Part shown: positions 1-7,123 of the stretch, piece by piece
Layout: each line of letters opens with the position of its first letter
Numbering within the stretch: position 1 is the first letter of the stretch
Made by a program: the position numbers and the translations under genes
DNA from: an uncultured Collinsella sp.
GTDB lineage: Bacteria > Actinomycetota > Coriobacteriia > Coriobacteriales > Coriobacteriaceae
NCBI GenBank assembly: GCA_902470925.1
Contig: CABRIF010000057.1
Coordinates: 1 to 15,436, forward strand
Length of the DNA: 15,436 nucleotides
Reading direction: 5' to 3'
Notes under the pieces: model-generated
What the model saw: the letters and a program-made list of their open reading frames with translations, nothing else
Told to the model about the DNA's origin: nothing
Database searches by the model: none

Positions 1-40
1 CCCCGATTGGGCGGCGGCACGGGCCGCCGCCCAATCGGGG
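1..40. repeat. Perfect 18-bp inverted repeat (fold-back) at the window edge
   Basis: Bases 1-18 are the exact reverse complement of bases 23-40, separated by a four-base ACGG loop. The repeat lies inside the peptidase reading frame, not between genes, and no T-tract follows it. Coding sequence rarely holds an 18-bp perfect hairpin, and the outer arm coincides with the first base of the window. That makes a contig-end fold-back artefact as likely as a real structure. Confidence 0.9.
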
Positions 41-318
41 ATGGTGCCCTCCTCCTGGTCGAGCTGCCACGGGCTGCTCTCTCCCAGGCTCTCGCGGAAG
101 CTGTTGAGATAGCGCGAGTCGGTGTGCAGGTAGGTGGCATCGGCCGTGATGAAGGCCGCATGCGGGAACTCGAACGTGTAGTCGAAGACCCCGCGCGCAC
201 CGGTGAGCCAGCGCAGGTTGGCCTCGTCGCGGACCACGACGGCATCGTAGCCGCGCTCCTCCATGAGCGTACGCAGGCGCTCGATGCGGCCGGCGGGCCC
301 GGAAAGCTGCTCGGTCAT
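1..318 (-). CDS. Xaa-Pro peptidase (M24 family), N-terminal part, cut by the window edge
   Basis: A minus-strand frame runs open from an ATG at 318 to the window edge (106 codons, no stop). The product begins MTEQLSGPAGRIERLRTLME and continues with 'RGYDAVVVRDEANLRWLTG' (residues 22-40) and 'FITADATYLHTDSRY' (56-70). This is the pattern of the creatinase N-terminal domain that precedes the metallopeptidase domain of aminopeptidase P / Xaa-Pro dipeptidases. The metal-binding catalytic domain would lie outside the window, so the exact specificity cannot be judged. The start is well supported by a strong Shine-Dalgarno AAGGAGG five bases upstream of the ATG. It lies 232 bp downstream of the AroB-like gene, on the same strand. 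The last visible residues (about 101-106) are coded by one arm of a perfect inverted repeat at the edge and may not be genuine. Confidence 0.8.
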   Translation of the reverse strand, partial: MTEQLSGPAGRIERLRTLMEERGYDAVVVRDEANLRWLTGARGVFDYTFEFPHAAFITADATYLHTDSRYLNSFRESLGESSPWQLDQEEGTIPDWAAARAAAQSG

Positions 319-550
319 GATTCCTCCTTGCGGTAGCGTATCCCGCAGCACGGGACACAGAATATGGCTGTACCCGAGAGTAGCCCGCCGACGCCAGCGA
401 TGCAAGCACCGATACGGGGCCGCGCAGACGCCGCTGCGGTACGGGCAGCCGACGCGTGCGCTCGGGATGGGGCCGCCCCCTGCGGCTTCACGCTACGAAG
501 GCATGGGGGGACGTGTACGGGCGCACGAAAGCCGAGGCGTGCGGGAGCCC
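319..550. other. Intergenic gap between the AroB-like gene and the Xaa-Pro peptidase gene
   Basis: This 232-bp gap holds the strong SD of the peptidase gene (minus strand, just upstream of 318). I find no convincing open frame. A six-base-pair hairpin (arms 522-527 and 538-543) lies just after the AroB-like stop but lacks a T-tract. A TATTCT hexamer on the minus strand, about 35 bp upstream of the peptidase start, is at best a weak -10. The peptidase could be read from its own promoter here or by read-through. Confidence 0.5.
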
Positions 551-1645
551 TCAGGATGCGGCGCGCGAGGCGAGGTAGGCGGCGGCGTGACGGTGCAGCA
601 CCTCGGGCTCCACCGAGGTCAGCCGAATGGTACCCGGGTGCTTGGGCAGCGCGAACAGCAGGCGGTTCGCATGGCGCAGCCGCTCGGACACCAGCGCCTC
701 GCAGAACCGGTCGGCATCGAGGGTGAAGGTCGCCTCCTCGATATGGAGGTCATCCAGCCGGTCGTCGAGGGCGAACACATCGTCGAGGGCGAAGCCAGTG
801 GCCTCGTGCGCCAGGCGCGCCTCGAAGCGCATGCCCTCGGCCAGAAGCGTCGCCTCGTCCAGCGCATCGGGTAGGCACGCGCGCAGCGCATCGGCCGCCA
901 TCGTGCCGAACCGCCAGGCGGCGCGCGCCGAGGGGCTGACCGATTTCGCGATGTTGAGGCGCGCGGTCTGCGCCGTGCACAGCGCATCGATCAGGGATGT
1001 CTCGCGGCGTTCGGCAACGCCTGCCGCCGCCTGCTCGAGCCTGTCCCAGCAGGTGCGACTCTCCGCCAGATAGGCGCCCACGAGCTTGACCGCGCCGAGC
1101 GCACAGGCGGCGTCGTCGGCATCCATGATGAAGGTGAGGTCGCACAGCGACAGGGCGATCTCGGGCGGCAGCTCGACCAGCGCGGCCGCATCCCCAACGG
1201 AGAGCGGCACCATCTGCGTGGGCGTGCACACCATGGCGTCGAAGGTGGTGGGAACCGTCGCGCAGGCCGTCCCCGCGCACCAGGTGCGGGCGCAGAACGC
1301 AGCGAGTGAACAGGCGCGATGGCCGCCGAGCGCGACGACGAGGTCCTCGGAGGTGATGCGGGCGGAGCCGAGGGCCGCATAGAGCTCCTGCGCGCGGGCG
1401 AGCGTGGCGTCGGCCGCCGTGCCCGCCAGGGCAAACGTCGTGACGGCGAAGCCCGCATCGATCAGGGCGCGCGCAAGCGACAGGGCAGGCTCGGCATCGG
1501 CCGCACCCTCGTGCACCAACATGGCGCGCTTCGGCTTGGCCACCGTGCCCGCAAGCAGCGTGCCGGCCTCCTGCAGCGCGTCGACGCCCAAGCGGAAATC
1601 GGTGCTACGGCTGCCGAAATTCAGCAGCTGACGGCGAATCGTCAT
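551..1645 (-). CDS. AroB-like protein (3-dehydroquinate synthase family) with degenerate active site
   Basis: The 364-residue product has the length and the recognisable skeleton of 3-dehydroquinate synthase, which makes dehydroquinate from DAHP using NAD and a divalent metal. Landmarks are 'LVVALGGH' (102-109, cf. the GGGVVGD nucleotide loop), 'VPTTF' (131-135, cf. QVPTTLLAQVDSSVGGK), 'GAVKLVG' (184-190, cf. AEVIKYG), 'FGTMAADA' (246-253, cf. GHTFGHA) and 'EATLLAEGM' (264-272, cf. HGEAVAIGM). In these alignments the metal-ligand Glu is Ala, the two ligand His are Asp and Glu, the GD of the NAD loop is CS, and the Lys of DSSVGGK is missing. Family membership is well supported; catalytic activity as DHQ synthase is unlikely. 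The start ATG overlaps the aroK stop by four bases (ATGA), so translation is probably coupled. No frameshift or internal stop is seen, which suggests the protein is kept for some function. Confidence 0.75.
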   Translation of the reverse strand: MTIRRQLLNFGSRSTDFRLGVDALQEAGTLLAGTVAKPKRAMLVHEGAADAEPALSLARALIDAGFAVTTFALAGTAADATLARAQELYAALGSARITSEDLVVALGGHRACSLAAFCARTWCAGTACATVPTTFDAMVCTPTQMVPLSVGDAAALVELPPEIALSLCDLTFIMDADDAACALGAVKLVGAYLAESRTCWDRLEQAAAGVAERRETSLIDALCTAQTARLNIAKSVSPSARAAWRFGTMAADALRACLPDALDEATLLAEGMRFEARLAHEATGFALDDVFALDDRLDDLHIEEATFTLDADRFCEALVSERLRHANRLLFALPKHPGTIRLTSVEPEVLHRHAAAYLASRAAS

Positions 1646-2175
1646 AGTAAACCACGCTCCAAAAGCAGCTCGGCACAGGAATAGGACACGTCGGTGAAAC
1701 TCTTGCCGCGGATGTCGAGGACCAGGTCGGCCGCCTTGCGATAGAGCGGTCGACGGTGATCGATCAGCGCCGCGGCGTGAGCCACCGACTGGAAATCGGG
1801 CCGCGTGTCGCTGCGCCTGATCTGGCGCAGGGAATCGTCCAGGTCGCCATCGAGGTAGACGCAGTAGCCCATCTCGTGCATGAGGTCGATGTTCACGGGC
1901 GTCTCCACGATGCCGCCCCCGCAGCTCACCAGCAGGCTGCGCTGCTCGGCCAAGCTGCGCAGCACCTCGGTTTCGAGCGCGCGGAATCGCGACTCCCCCT
2001 CGCGCTCAAAGATCTGGGTCACGCTCCGCCCGCAGCGCCGCTCCACCAAACGGTCGGTATCGACGTAGCGGCGGCGGAACATCTGGCCCAGGTTACGGGC
2101 GAGCGTCGACTTGCCCGCTCCGAGAAAGCCGATGAAGAACACATGGTCGCAGCCGCGTTTGACCGAGTCGGGCAT
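1642..2175 (-). CDS. aroK: Shikimate kinase
   Basis: Phosphorylates the 3-hydroxyl of shikimate with ATP in the cytoplasmic aromatic amino-acid (chorismate) pathway. The 177-residue product is the normal size for the family. It shows the Walker A 'GFLGAGKST' (16-24), the substrate-binding 'DTD' (39-41), 'GESRFRALE' with the shikimate-contacting Arg65 (60-68), the 'CGGG' loop (85-88), the lid Arg in 'TRPDF' (124-128) and the closing 'RRPLY' (141-145). All catalytic features look intact, in contrast to the AroB-like gene downstream. The ATG at 2175 lies 6 bp after the yqeG-type gene's stop, with a weak GAGG upstream. It overlaps the next gene by ATGA. The product is probably made as part of the alaS-to-aroB-like transcript. 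Confidence 0.93.
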   Translation of the reverse strand: MPDSVKRGCDHVFFIGFLGAGKSTLARNLGQMFRRRYVDTDRLVERRCGRSVTQIFEREGESRFRALETEVLRSLAEQRSLLVSCGGGIVETPVNIDLMHEMGYCVYLDGDLDDSLRQIRRSDTRPDFQSVAHAAALIDHRRPLYRKAADLVLDIRGKSFTDVSYSCAELLLERGLL

Positions 2176-2181
2176 GGTCGA

Positions 2182-2679
2182 TCACGCCTCGCAGTCCAGA
2201 TCGCGCAAGGCGCGCCGCTCGAAGATGCGAAAGATCTGCGTGTACCACAGATCGGCGGTGGCCTGCGGCTTCACCAGGATGGTGTCGACGCCGGCGAAGT
2301 TGCCCGCCCAGACATCCGTGTAGAGCTGATCGCCCACCAGCACCGCCGCGCTCCGGTCCACGCCCAGGCGGCGCAGGGCGGCGAACACCGCGAACGGCGC
2401 CGGTTTCATGGCATGGCTGATGGCTTCGATGCCGAGCTCGCTCGAAGAGCGCATGACCTGGTCGCGATGCCAGTTGTTGGACACCATGCAGAGCTTGAAG
2501 CCGAGCTCTCGGGCCTGGTCGAGCCAGGCGGCGACGCTGGCGGGCGCGGTGGCGGCGTCACGCGGTACGAGCGTGTTGTCGCGGTCGAGCAGGATCGCGC
2601 GCTTGCCGGAGGCCCATAGGGCGTTCAGGTCGATGCGCTCGACGGCGGAAAGATATCGGTTCGGTGAGAAAAGGCGCAT
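2182..2679 (-). CDS. yqeG: YqeG-type HAD-superfamily phosphatase
   Basis: A 165-residue HAD phosphatase of the YqeG group, related to the GEP4-type phosphatidylglycerophosphate phosphatases of eukaryotes; the bacterial substrate is not certain. Motif I is 'LLDRDNTLVP' (30-39) with nucleophile Asp32 and acid/base Asp34. Motif II is the Asn pair in 'VSNN' (66-69). The motif III Lys is in 'AMKP' (90-93), and motif IV is 'GDQLYTDVWAGN' (116-127). No cap domain is present, as usual for the group. I chose the ATG at 2679 because GAGGAG lies about ten bases upstream and the resulting start sits one base after the mltG stop. The frame can be opened upstream to a TTG at 2697, but that would overlap mltG. 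Inference: a lipid or nucleotide phosphatase role, not set by the neighbours. Confidence 0.88.
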   Translation of the reverse strand: MRLFSPNRYLSAVERIDLNALWASGKRAILLDRDNTLVPRDAATAPASVAAWLDQARELGFKLCMVSNNWHRDQVMRSSSELGIEAISHAMKPAPFAVFAALRRLGVDRSAAVLVGDQLYTDVWAGNFAGVDTILVKPQATADLWYTQIFRIFERRALRDLDCEA

Positions 2680-2680
2680 G

Positions 2681-3889
2681 CTAGCGGTTCTCCTCAATGG
2701 CCTGAAGGTGCTGGTCGTAGGTCTGCGAGAAGTACTCCTCGCTCTGGGTGATGAAGAAATACAGGTAGTCGGTGGACGCGGGGGCGAGCGCCGCCTTGAG
2801 TGAATCGAGCGACGGGGCGCAGATCGGCGTGGGCGTGACGCCGGCGTTCAGATAGGTGTTGTACGGGTCCTGCTTCTTGAGGTCCTCGGCCGTGACCTCG
2901 CCGCCGGTGACATACATCATGGTGGCGTCGCTTTGCAGGGGCATGCCCTGCTGCAGGCGATTGTAGAACACCGAGGAGACCTTGTACCGCTGTTCGGAGG
3001 TGAGCGCCTCGCGTTCGATGATGGAGGCCAGCGTGAGGAACTGGTAGTCGGTCATCTCGACACCGTAGGTCGCCTGGATGCTCGCGCGCGCCGCATCGAA
3101 ATCGAGGGCGTTCGCAACGTCGGACTGGTACTGGTCGAGCATCGCGCGAATGACGGTGTCGGCCGTGGGCGAGTCGGTGAACGAATAGGTCTTCGGGTAG
3201 AGGAAACCCTCCAGCGAATCGTTGGCCGCCTGCGCGAGGAACGGATAGTCGCTTGCGTAGGTGAACGCCTTCGCCTGGGCGATGAAGTCGGAGGCGGGGA
3301 TCCCCAGCGCCGACTCGACCAGCGCGGCGGTCTGCGCCACCGTCTTGCCCTCGGGCACCGTGAGCTTGCCGTTATCCAGGTTCGGACCGGCAACCAGCTG
3401 CTTCACCACCGACGTGGCATCTTGGCCCGTAACGAAGCGGTAGTCACCGGGTTTGAGCGACGACTCGGCCCCCAGCTTGTCCACGGCCGCGTAGTAGGAG
3501 CTGGCGTCGGATACCACGTGGTTGTCGACCAACAGCTTGGCGATCGCATCGCCGGAGGCGCCCTCGGGAACCGTGATGGTCACCTCCTGCCCGGCGGCAA
3601 CCTCGGTGTGCTCGGCGTTGAACAGGGCGGGAATCACGACGATAACCGCGACGGCGACAACGGCTGCCGCAGCCGCGAGCGCGATGAGCACCGGCCAGGG
3701 CGATCCCGCATGTCCTCCGCGCTTCGGCGCAGGGCGCCGGCGGCCCGAACGCTGCGGATGGGCATGGCGCGCATAGGGGCTTTGGGCGCGCTGAGCCGCC
3801 GGGCGCCGGGCGGGGACTGCGGCGTCGCGGTAGCGCGCGCCGGCAGGACGACCGGAGCGGCGGGGCGAGGATGTCGGCGATGGGGGCAC
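2681..3889 (-). CDS. mltG: Endolytic murein transglycosylase MltG
   Basis: Membrane-anchored lytic transglycosylase that cuts nascent peptidoglycan and helps set glycan chain length. The 402-residue product has a long basic, Pro/Arg-rich cytoplasmic N-terminus (1-64), one transmembrane helix (about 66-89), a LysM-like 'VPEGASGDAIAKLL' stretch (108-120) and the YceG catalytic domain. The catalytic Glu is most likely Glu292 in 'LASIIERE' (287-294). 'GMPLQSDATMMY' (315-326), 'DPYNTY' (341-346) and 'GVTPTPICAPS' (350-360) are other family signatures. No ATG precedes the helix; a GTG at 3889 with AAGGAG nine bases upstream is the start. That SD lies inside the end of ruvX, with one base between the genes. 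The basic tail is longer than in E. coli MltG and could dock cytoplasmic partners (inference). Confidence 0.93.
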   Translation of the reverse strand: MPPSPTSSPRRSGRPAGARYRDAAVPARRPAAQRAQSPYARHAHPQRSGRRRPAPKRGGHAGSPWPVLIALAAAAAVVAVAVIVVIPALFNAEHTEVAAGQEVTITVPEGASGDAIAKLLVDNHVVSDASSYYAAVDKLGAESSLKPGDYRFVTGQDATSVVKQLVAGPNLDNGKLTVPEGKTVAQTAALVESALGIPASDFIAQAKAFTYASDYPFLAQAANDSLEGFLYPKTYSFTDSPTADTVIRAMLDQYQSDVANALDFDAARASIQATYGVEMTDYQFLTLASIIEREALTSEQRYKVSSVFYNRLQQGMPLQSDATMMYVTGGEVTAEDLKKQDPYNTYLNAGVTPTPICAPSLDSLKAALAPASTDYLYFFITQSEEYFSQTYDQHLQAIEENR

Positions 3890-3890
3890 G

Positions 3891-4310
3891 TCAGTTCTCT
3901 CCTTGCTGGGTGTCGAGCCATGCTTGCAGGAACAAGGAGGCTGAAATCATATCGACCTTGCCGCGCATCTGCTTTTCGGATAGGCCCTGCTCGCGCAGGA
4001 TGCGCTTCGCCTCGCGCGAGCTCAGGCGCTCATCGACGAACGCAAGCGGAAGGCCGCAGGCGTCGGCGATGCGAGCGGCGATTGCCCGCACCCGCTCGGC
4101 CTGCGGGCCGCTCTCCCCCGCCATGGTCTGCGGCAGGCCGCAGACCAGCATATCGGGTTCGTGATCTTCAAGCAGATAGCGGAAGCTGCGGGCCATACCC
4201 TCGACCTCGGCGGCAGGCAGGACCTTGAGCGGCATGGCAACACGCCCGGAACGGTCCGAGACCGCGATGCCGATGCGCACGGCTCCGATATCGAGTGCGA
4301 GGGCGACCAT
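3891..4310 (-). CDS. ruvX: RuvX/YqgF-family RNase H-fold nuclease
   Basis: A 139-residue YqgF-family protein, the usual length for the family. The members have been assigned roles as a Holliday-junction resolvase-like enzyme and in pre-16S rRNA 5'-end processing. It begins MVALALDIGAVRIGIAVSD, with the first acidic residue at Asp7. It has the 'CGLPQTMAGESGPQA' loop (57-71), 'VDERLSS' (92-98) with Asp93/Glu94, and a final acidic residue at Asp120 in 'KVDMISA'. Thus the acidic active site looks complete. The start at 4310 is set by homology: the frame is open to an upstream Met at 4424, but that region is Arg/Pro/Ala-rich noise overlapping alaS. The gene lies 10 bp after the alaS stop with no clear SD, so its translation probably depends on ribosomes finishing alaS. 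Confidence 0.9.
   Translation of the reverse strand: MVALALDIGAVRIGIAVSDRSGRVAMPLKVLPAAEVEGMARSFRYLLEDHEPDMLVCGLPQTMAGESGPQAERVRAIAARIADACGLPLAFVDERLSSREAKRILREQGLSEKQMRGKVDMISASLFLQAWLDTQQGEN
3899..3904 (-). promoter_or_regulatory. Shine-Dalgarno fixing the mltG GTG start
   Basis: The minus strand reads AAGGAG nine bases before the GTG at 3889, inside the last codons of ruvX. As the frame offers no ATG before its transmembrane helix, this site is the main reason for choosing the GTG start. Confidence 0.7.
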
Positions 4311-4320
4311 GGCTGCCGCG

Positions 4321-6978
4321 CTACGCGCCAAGGGCGGCGCAGGCCGCCTCGAGCGCAGCCTCGATGCCGGCGGCGTTCTTACCGCCGGCCTGCGCCATGG
4401 TAGGCTTGCCGCCTCCGCGGCCATCGATGGCGGGAGCTGCGGCCTTGATCACGTTGCCGGCATGGAAGCCGGCTGCAGCCGCCTCGTCGGTGGCGGCGGC
4501 TATGAGAGCGGGTGTGCCCTTCTCGGTAACCGTTGCGAGCACGCAGGCAACGGGGCCGGCGACCTTCTGGCGCACGGTGTCCCATACGCTGCGCAGATCG
4601 GCCGCCTCCAGCCCTTCGAGCTGGGCGGTCACAAGACGGTAACCGTCAAGTTCAAGGGCGCCCTCGATAGCGGCGGCAACGGCGTCGGAGGAGCCGCCGG
4701 TCAGCGCGCGCTTGAGCTTCTGGGAGGTCTCGCGCAGCTCGGCCTGAAGCGCGGACACGCGGGCGGGCACCTCCTCCAGACGGCACTTCAGCGCCAGGGC
4801 GGCCTGCTCGGCGATCTGGGCGCGACCCTCGAGGTAGGCAACCGCGCCCTCGCTGGTCACCGCCTCGATGCGACGGATGTTGGAGCCCGTGGAGGACTCG
4901 GAGACGATGCGGAAGAAGCCGAGCTCGACGGTGTTCGCCACGTGCGTGCCGCCGCACAGCTCGCGCGAGAACGGGTGCTCCTCGGCGCCCACCGACACCA
5001 CGCGGACCGTCTCACCGTACTTCTCGCCGAACAAGGCCACGGCCCCGGCGGCCTTGGCCTCCTCGATACCCATGACGCGGGTCACGACGGGCTTGGCGGC
5101 GAAGATCTGCTCGTTCACCACCCGCTCGACCTCGCGCAGCTGCTCGGCGGTGAGGGCCTCGAAATGGGTGAAGTCGAAGCGCAGGCTTGCGGGGGCAACC
5201 AGCGAACCAGCCTGGTTGACGTGATCGCCCAGAACCTGCTTGAGCGCGGCGTCGAGCAGGTGGGTGGCGGTGTGGTTGCGGCGCAGCAGCTCGCGGCGAT
5301 GCAACCCGTAGGCGACGCGCACGGTGTCGCCCACAGCAAGCGAGCCGTCAGTCACCGTGCCGGCATGGACGTACAGGCCGCCCTTCGCCGTGGTGCTTTC
5401 AACATCCACGCTGCCCGAAGCACCTGCAATCTGGCCGGTATCGCCCAGCTGGCCGCCCATCTCCGCGTAGCACGGGGTCCGGTCGAGCACGACCTCGACC
5501 GCCGAGCCCTGCGGCGCCGTCGCAACGGATGCGCCGTCGCACACGATGGCGAGCACGCGGGCGTCGTCCACGGCGTCCGCGTCATAGCCTGCGAACTCGG
5601 TGGCGGGCAGCTTGTCGGAAAGCTCGGTCCACACATCGTTGAAGGCGCCCCAGGCGTCGCCCTTGGCGGCGGCGCGGGCACGGGCCTTCTGCTCGGCCAT
5701 GGCGGCGTCGAACCCCGCGATATCCACCGCATGGCCCGCCGCCTGGGCGATCTCGACGGTCAGGTCGATCGGGAACCCAAACGTGTCGTGCAGCATGAAG
5801 GCGGCATCCCCGGGAAGCGGCTCGGCGGCGGCCAGGGCCCCCAGCTGCTCGTCCAGATAGGCGCGGCCGTTGTTTAGCGTGGTGGAGAAGCGCTCCTCCT
5901 CGGCCTCGACGATGCCCTTCACCAGGCCGACGCTCTCGCGCAGGTTCGGGTAGGCGTCGCCCATGATCTCGTTGACCTTGTCAATGAAGCGGCCGAGGAA
6001 GGCCTCTTCGATGCCCAGCAGGCGGCCGTGGAACACCGCGCGGCGCAGCAGGCGGCGCAGCACGTAGCCGCGACCCTCGTTGCCGGGCAAGACGCCGTCC
6101 GAGATCAGGAAATCCACCGAACGTGCGTGGTCGGCGATGATGCGCAGGGAGCGCGAGGCGCCGGTGTAGTCGTCCTCGACATACGCCGCGCCCGAGATCT
6201 CCTCGCCCAGGCGGATGAGGCCCTGCATGACGTCGCCGTCGTAGAAGGAGCTCTTGTGCTGCATGATGGCGGCCATGCGCTCCAGGCCCATGCCGGTATC
6301 GAGGTTGCGGTGCGGCAGCTCGGGCATCGAGCCGTCCTCCTGGCGGTCGAACTGGGTGAACACGAGGTTCCAGAACTCCAGGAAGCGGTCGCAGTCACAG
6401 CCGGGCGCGCAGTCGGGGCTGCCGCAGCCCACCTCGGGACCCTGATCGAAGTAGATCTCGGAGCACGGGCCGCAGGGGCCGGTGGGGCCGGCAGCCCAGA
6501 AGTTGTCGTCCTCGCCCAGGCGCGTGATGTGGCTCTCCTCGACGCCGAGCGCCCGCCAGATCTCATAGGTCTCGTCGTCATCGGTGAACACGGTGAAGTG
6601 GAGCCGCTCGACCGGCAGCTTGAAGACCTCCGTGATGAGCTCGAAGGCCCAGGCGCAGGCCTGGCTTTTGGTCACGCCGCCGAACGCGAAGTTGCCGAGC
6701 ATCTCGAAGAAGCTCGCGTGGCGACCGTCGGCGCCGATGATGTCGATGTCGTTGGTGCGGACGCACTTCTGGCAGGAGCAGGCGCCGATCTCCTTCATCG
6801 TCTTCTTGCCCTGGTAGTATTCCTTGAACTGGTTCATACCGGCATTGGCGAGCAGCAGGGAGGGGTCGTCGGGTACGAGCGAGGAGCTCGGGCAGAGCTT
6901 GCAGCCCTTCTGCTCGAAAAACGACAGGTATGCCGAGCGAATCTCGGCCGTCGTCATGGTCGGGTAGTCAACTGACAT
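4321..6978 (-). CDS. alaS: Alanyl-tRNA synthetase
   Basis: Charges tRNA-Ala in the cytoplasm. At 885 residues it is full length. The N-terminal class II catalytic core includes 'SCQKCVRTNDIDIIG' and 'RHASFFEMLGNFAFGG'. A Cys-rich insert, 'CGSPDCAPGCDCDRFLEFWN', is followed by the 'LDTGMGLERM' core motif. The editing domain has the zinc-site 'NHTATH' with His569 and His573, and 'CGGTH' with Cys675 and His679, matching the E. coli His564/His568/Cys666/His670 set. The C-terminal oligomerisation (DHHA1) domain ends with 'GGKPTMAQAGGK' before the final helix. The ATG at 6978 has GAGGAG eight bases upstream. It is the first gene of a run reaching the AroB-like gene and has its own -10 element after a strong terminator. 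Confidence 0.98.
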   Translation of the reverse strand: MSVDYPTMTTAEIRSAYLSFFEQKGCKLCPSSSLVPDDPSLLLANAGMNQFKEYYQGKKTMKEIGACSCQKCVRTNDIDIIGADGRHASFFEMLGNFAFGGVTKSQACAWAFELITEVFKLPVERLHFTVFTDDDETYEIWRALGVEESHITRLGEDDNFWAAGPTGPCGPCSEIYFDQGPEVGCGSPDCAPGCDCDRFLEFWNLVFTQFDRQEDGSMPELPHRNLDTGMGLERMAAIMQHKSSFYDGDVMQGLIRLGEEISGAAYVEDDYTGASRSLRIIADHARSVDFLISDGVLPGNEGRGYVLRRLLRRAVFHGRLLGIEEAFLGRFIDKVNEIMGDAYPNLRESVGLVKGIVEAEEERFSTTLNNGRAYLDEQLGALAAAEPLPGDAAFMLHDTFGFPIDLTVEIAQAAGHAVDIAGFDAAMAEQKARARAAAKGDAWGAFNDVWTELSDKLPATEFAGYDADAVDDARVLAIVCDGASVATAPQGSAVEVVLDRTPCYAEMGGQLGDTGQIAGASGSVDVESTTAKGGLYVHAGTVTDGSLAVGDTVRVAYGLHRRELLRRNHTATHLLDAALKQVLGDHVNQAGSLVAPASLRFDFTHFEALTAEQLREVERVVNEQIFAAKPVVTRVMGIEEAKAAGAVALFGEKYGETVRVVSVGAEEHPFSRELCGGTHVANTVELGFFRIVSESSTGSNIRRIEAVTSEGAVAYLEGRAQIAEQAALALKCRLEEVPARVSALQAELRETSQKLKRALTGGSSDAVAAAIEGALELDGYRLVTAQLEGLEAADLRSVWDTVRQKVAGPVACVLATVTEKGTPALIAAATDEAAAAGFHAGNVIKAAAPAIDGRGGGKPTMAQAGGKNAAGIEAALEAACAALGA

Positions 6979-7019
6979 GGGCGAATCTCCTCATCAGGTG
7001 CAAATCGTCAAACAGATTG

Positions 7020-7025
7020 ATTATA
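7020..7025 (-). promoter_or_regulatory. Candidate -10 element for the alaS operon
   Basis: The minus strand carries a perfect TATAAT at 7020-7025, 41 bases upstream of the alaS ATG. It sits just after the terminator of the preceding operon, which is where a new promoter is expected. No good TTGACA-like -35 lies 16-18 bases upstream (the hexamer there is CTGTGC). The predicted 5' leader is about 35 nt, too short for a T-box. Confidence 0.55.
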
Positions 7026-7057
7026 AAGCAGCGCACGCCCCTGCACAGCGACGTCAG

Positions 7058-7101
7058 AAAAAGCCCGGGTGTCACCGCGTCGGAGCGGTGGGCACCCGGG
7101 C
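7058..7101 (-). terminator. Rho-independent terminator of the sigma-factor operon
   Basis: The arms are 7063-7071 and 7093-7101 (9 bp, GCCCGGGTG/CACCCGGGC), extended inward by 7073-7078 with 7085-7090 (CACCGC/GCGGTG) around a six-base loop. On the minus strand the hairpin is followed at once by TTTTT (7058-7062). It begins 22 bases after the stop of the AI-2E-family gene. The T-tract is on the minus-strand side, so it ends the upstream operon, not an opposing one. Confidence 0.9.
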
Positions 7102-7123
7102 ATTGCCTGCGCAACCGGTGCGG

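Noticed and set aside
360..400. GGGTAC on the minus strand upstream of the peptidase gene as a sigma-B promoter
   Set aside because: The -35 pattern GNNT is too permissive and there is no operon context to support it.
522..543. Hairpin after the AroB-like gene as an intrinsic terminator
   Set aside because: It has only six base pairs, a ten-base loop and no T-tract.
2933..4228. Plus-strand open frame (431 codons) opposite mltG and ruvX
   Set aside because: The translation is Arg/Gly/Val-rich and motif-free, and it spans two well-identified minus-strand genes.
3891..4424. Longer ruvX starting at 4424
   Set aside because: The added 38 residues are Arg/Pro/Ala-rich, overlap alaS by over 100 bases and precede the conserved family N-terminus at 4310.
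4225..5877. Long plus-strand open frame (550 codons) opposite alaS
   Set aside because: It is Gly/Leu/His-rich with no recognisable domain, and it lies antisense to highly conserved alaS sequence. GC-rich coding DNA often leaves the antisense frame open.
6979..7057. T-box or other riboswitch in the alaS leader
   Set aside because: Only about 80 bases separate the upstream terminator from alaS, and I see no T-box sequence or antiterminator.
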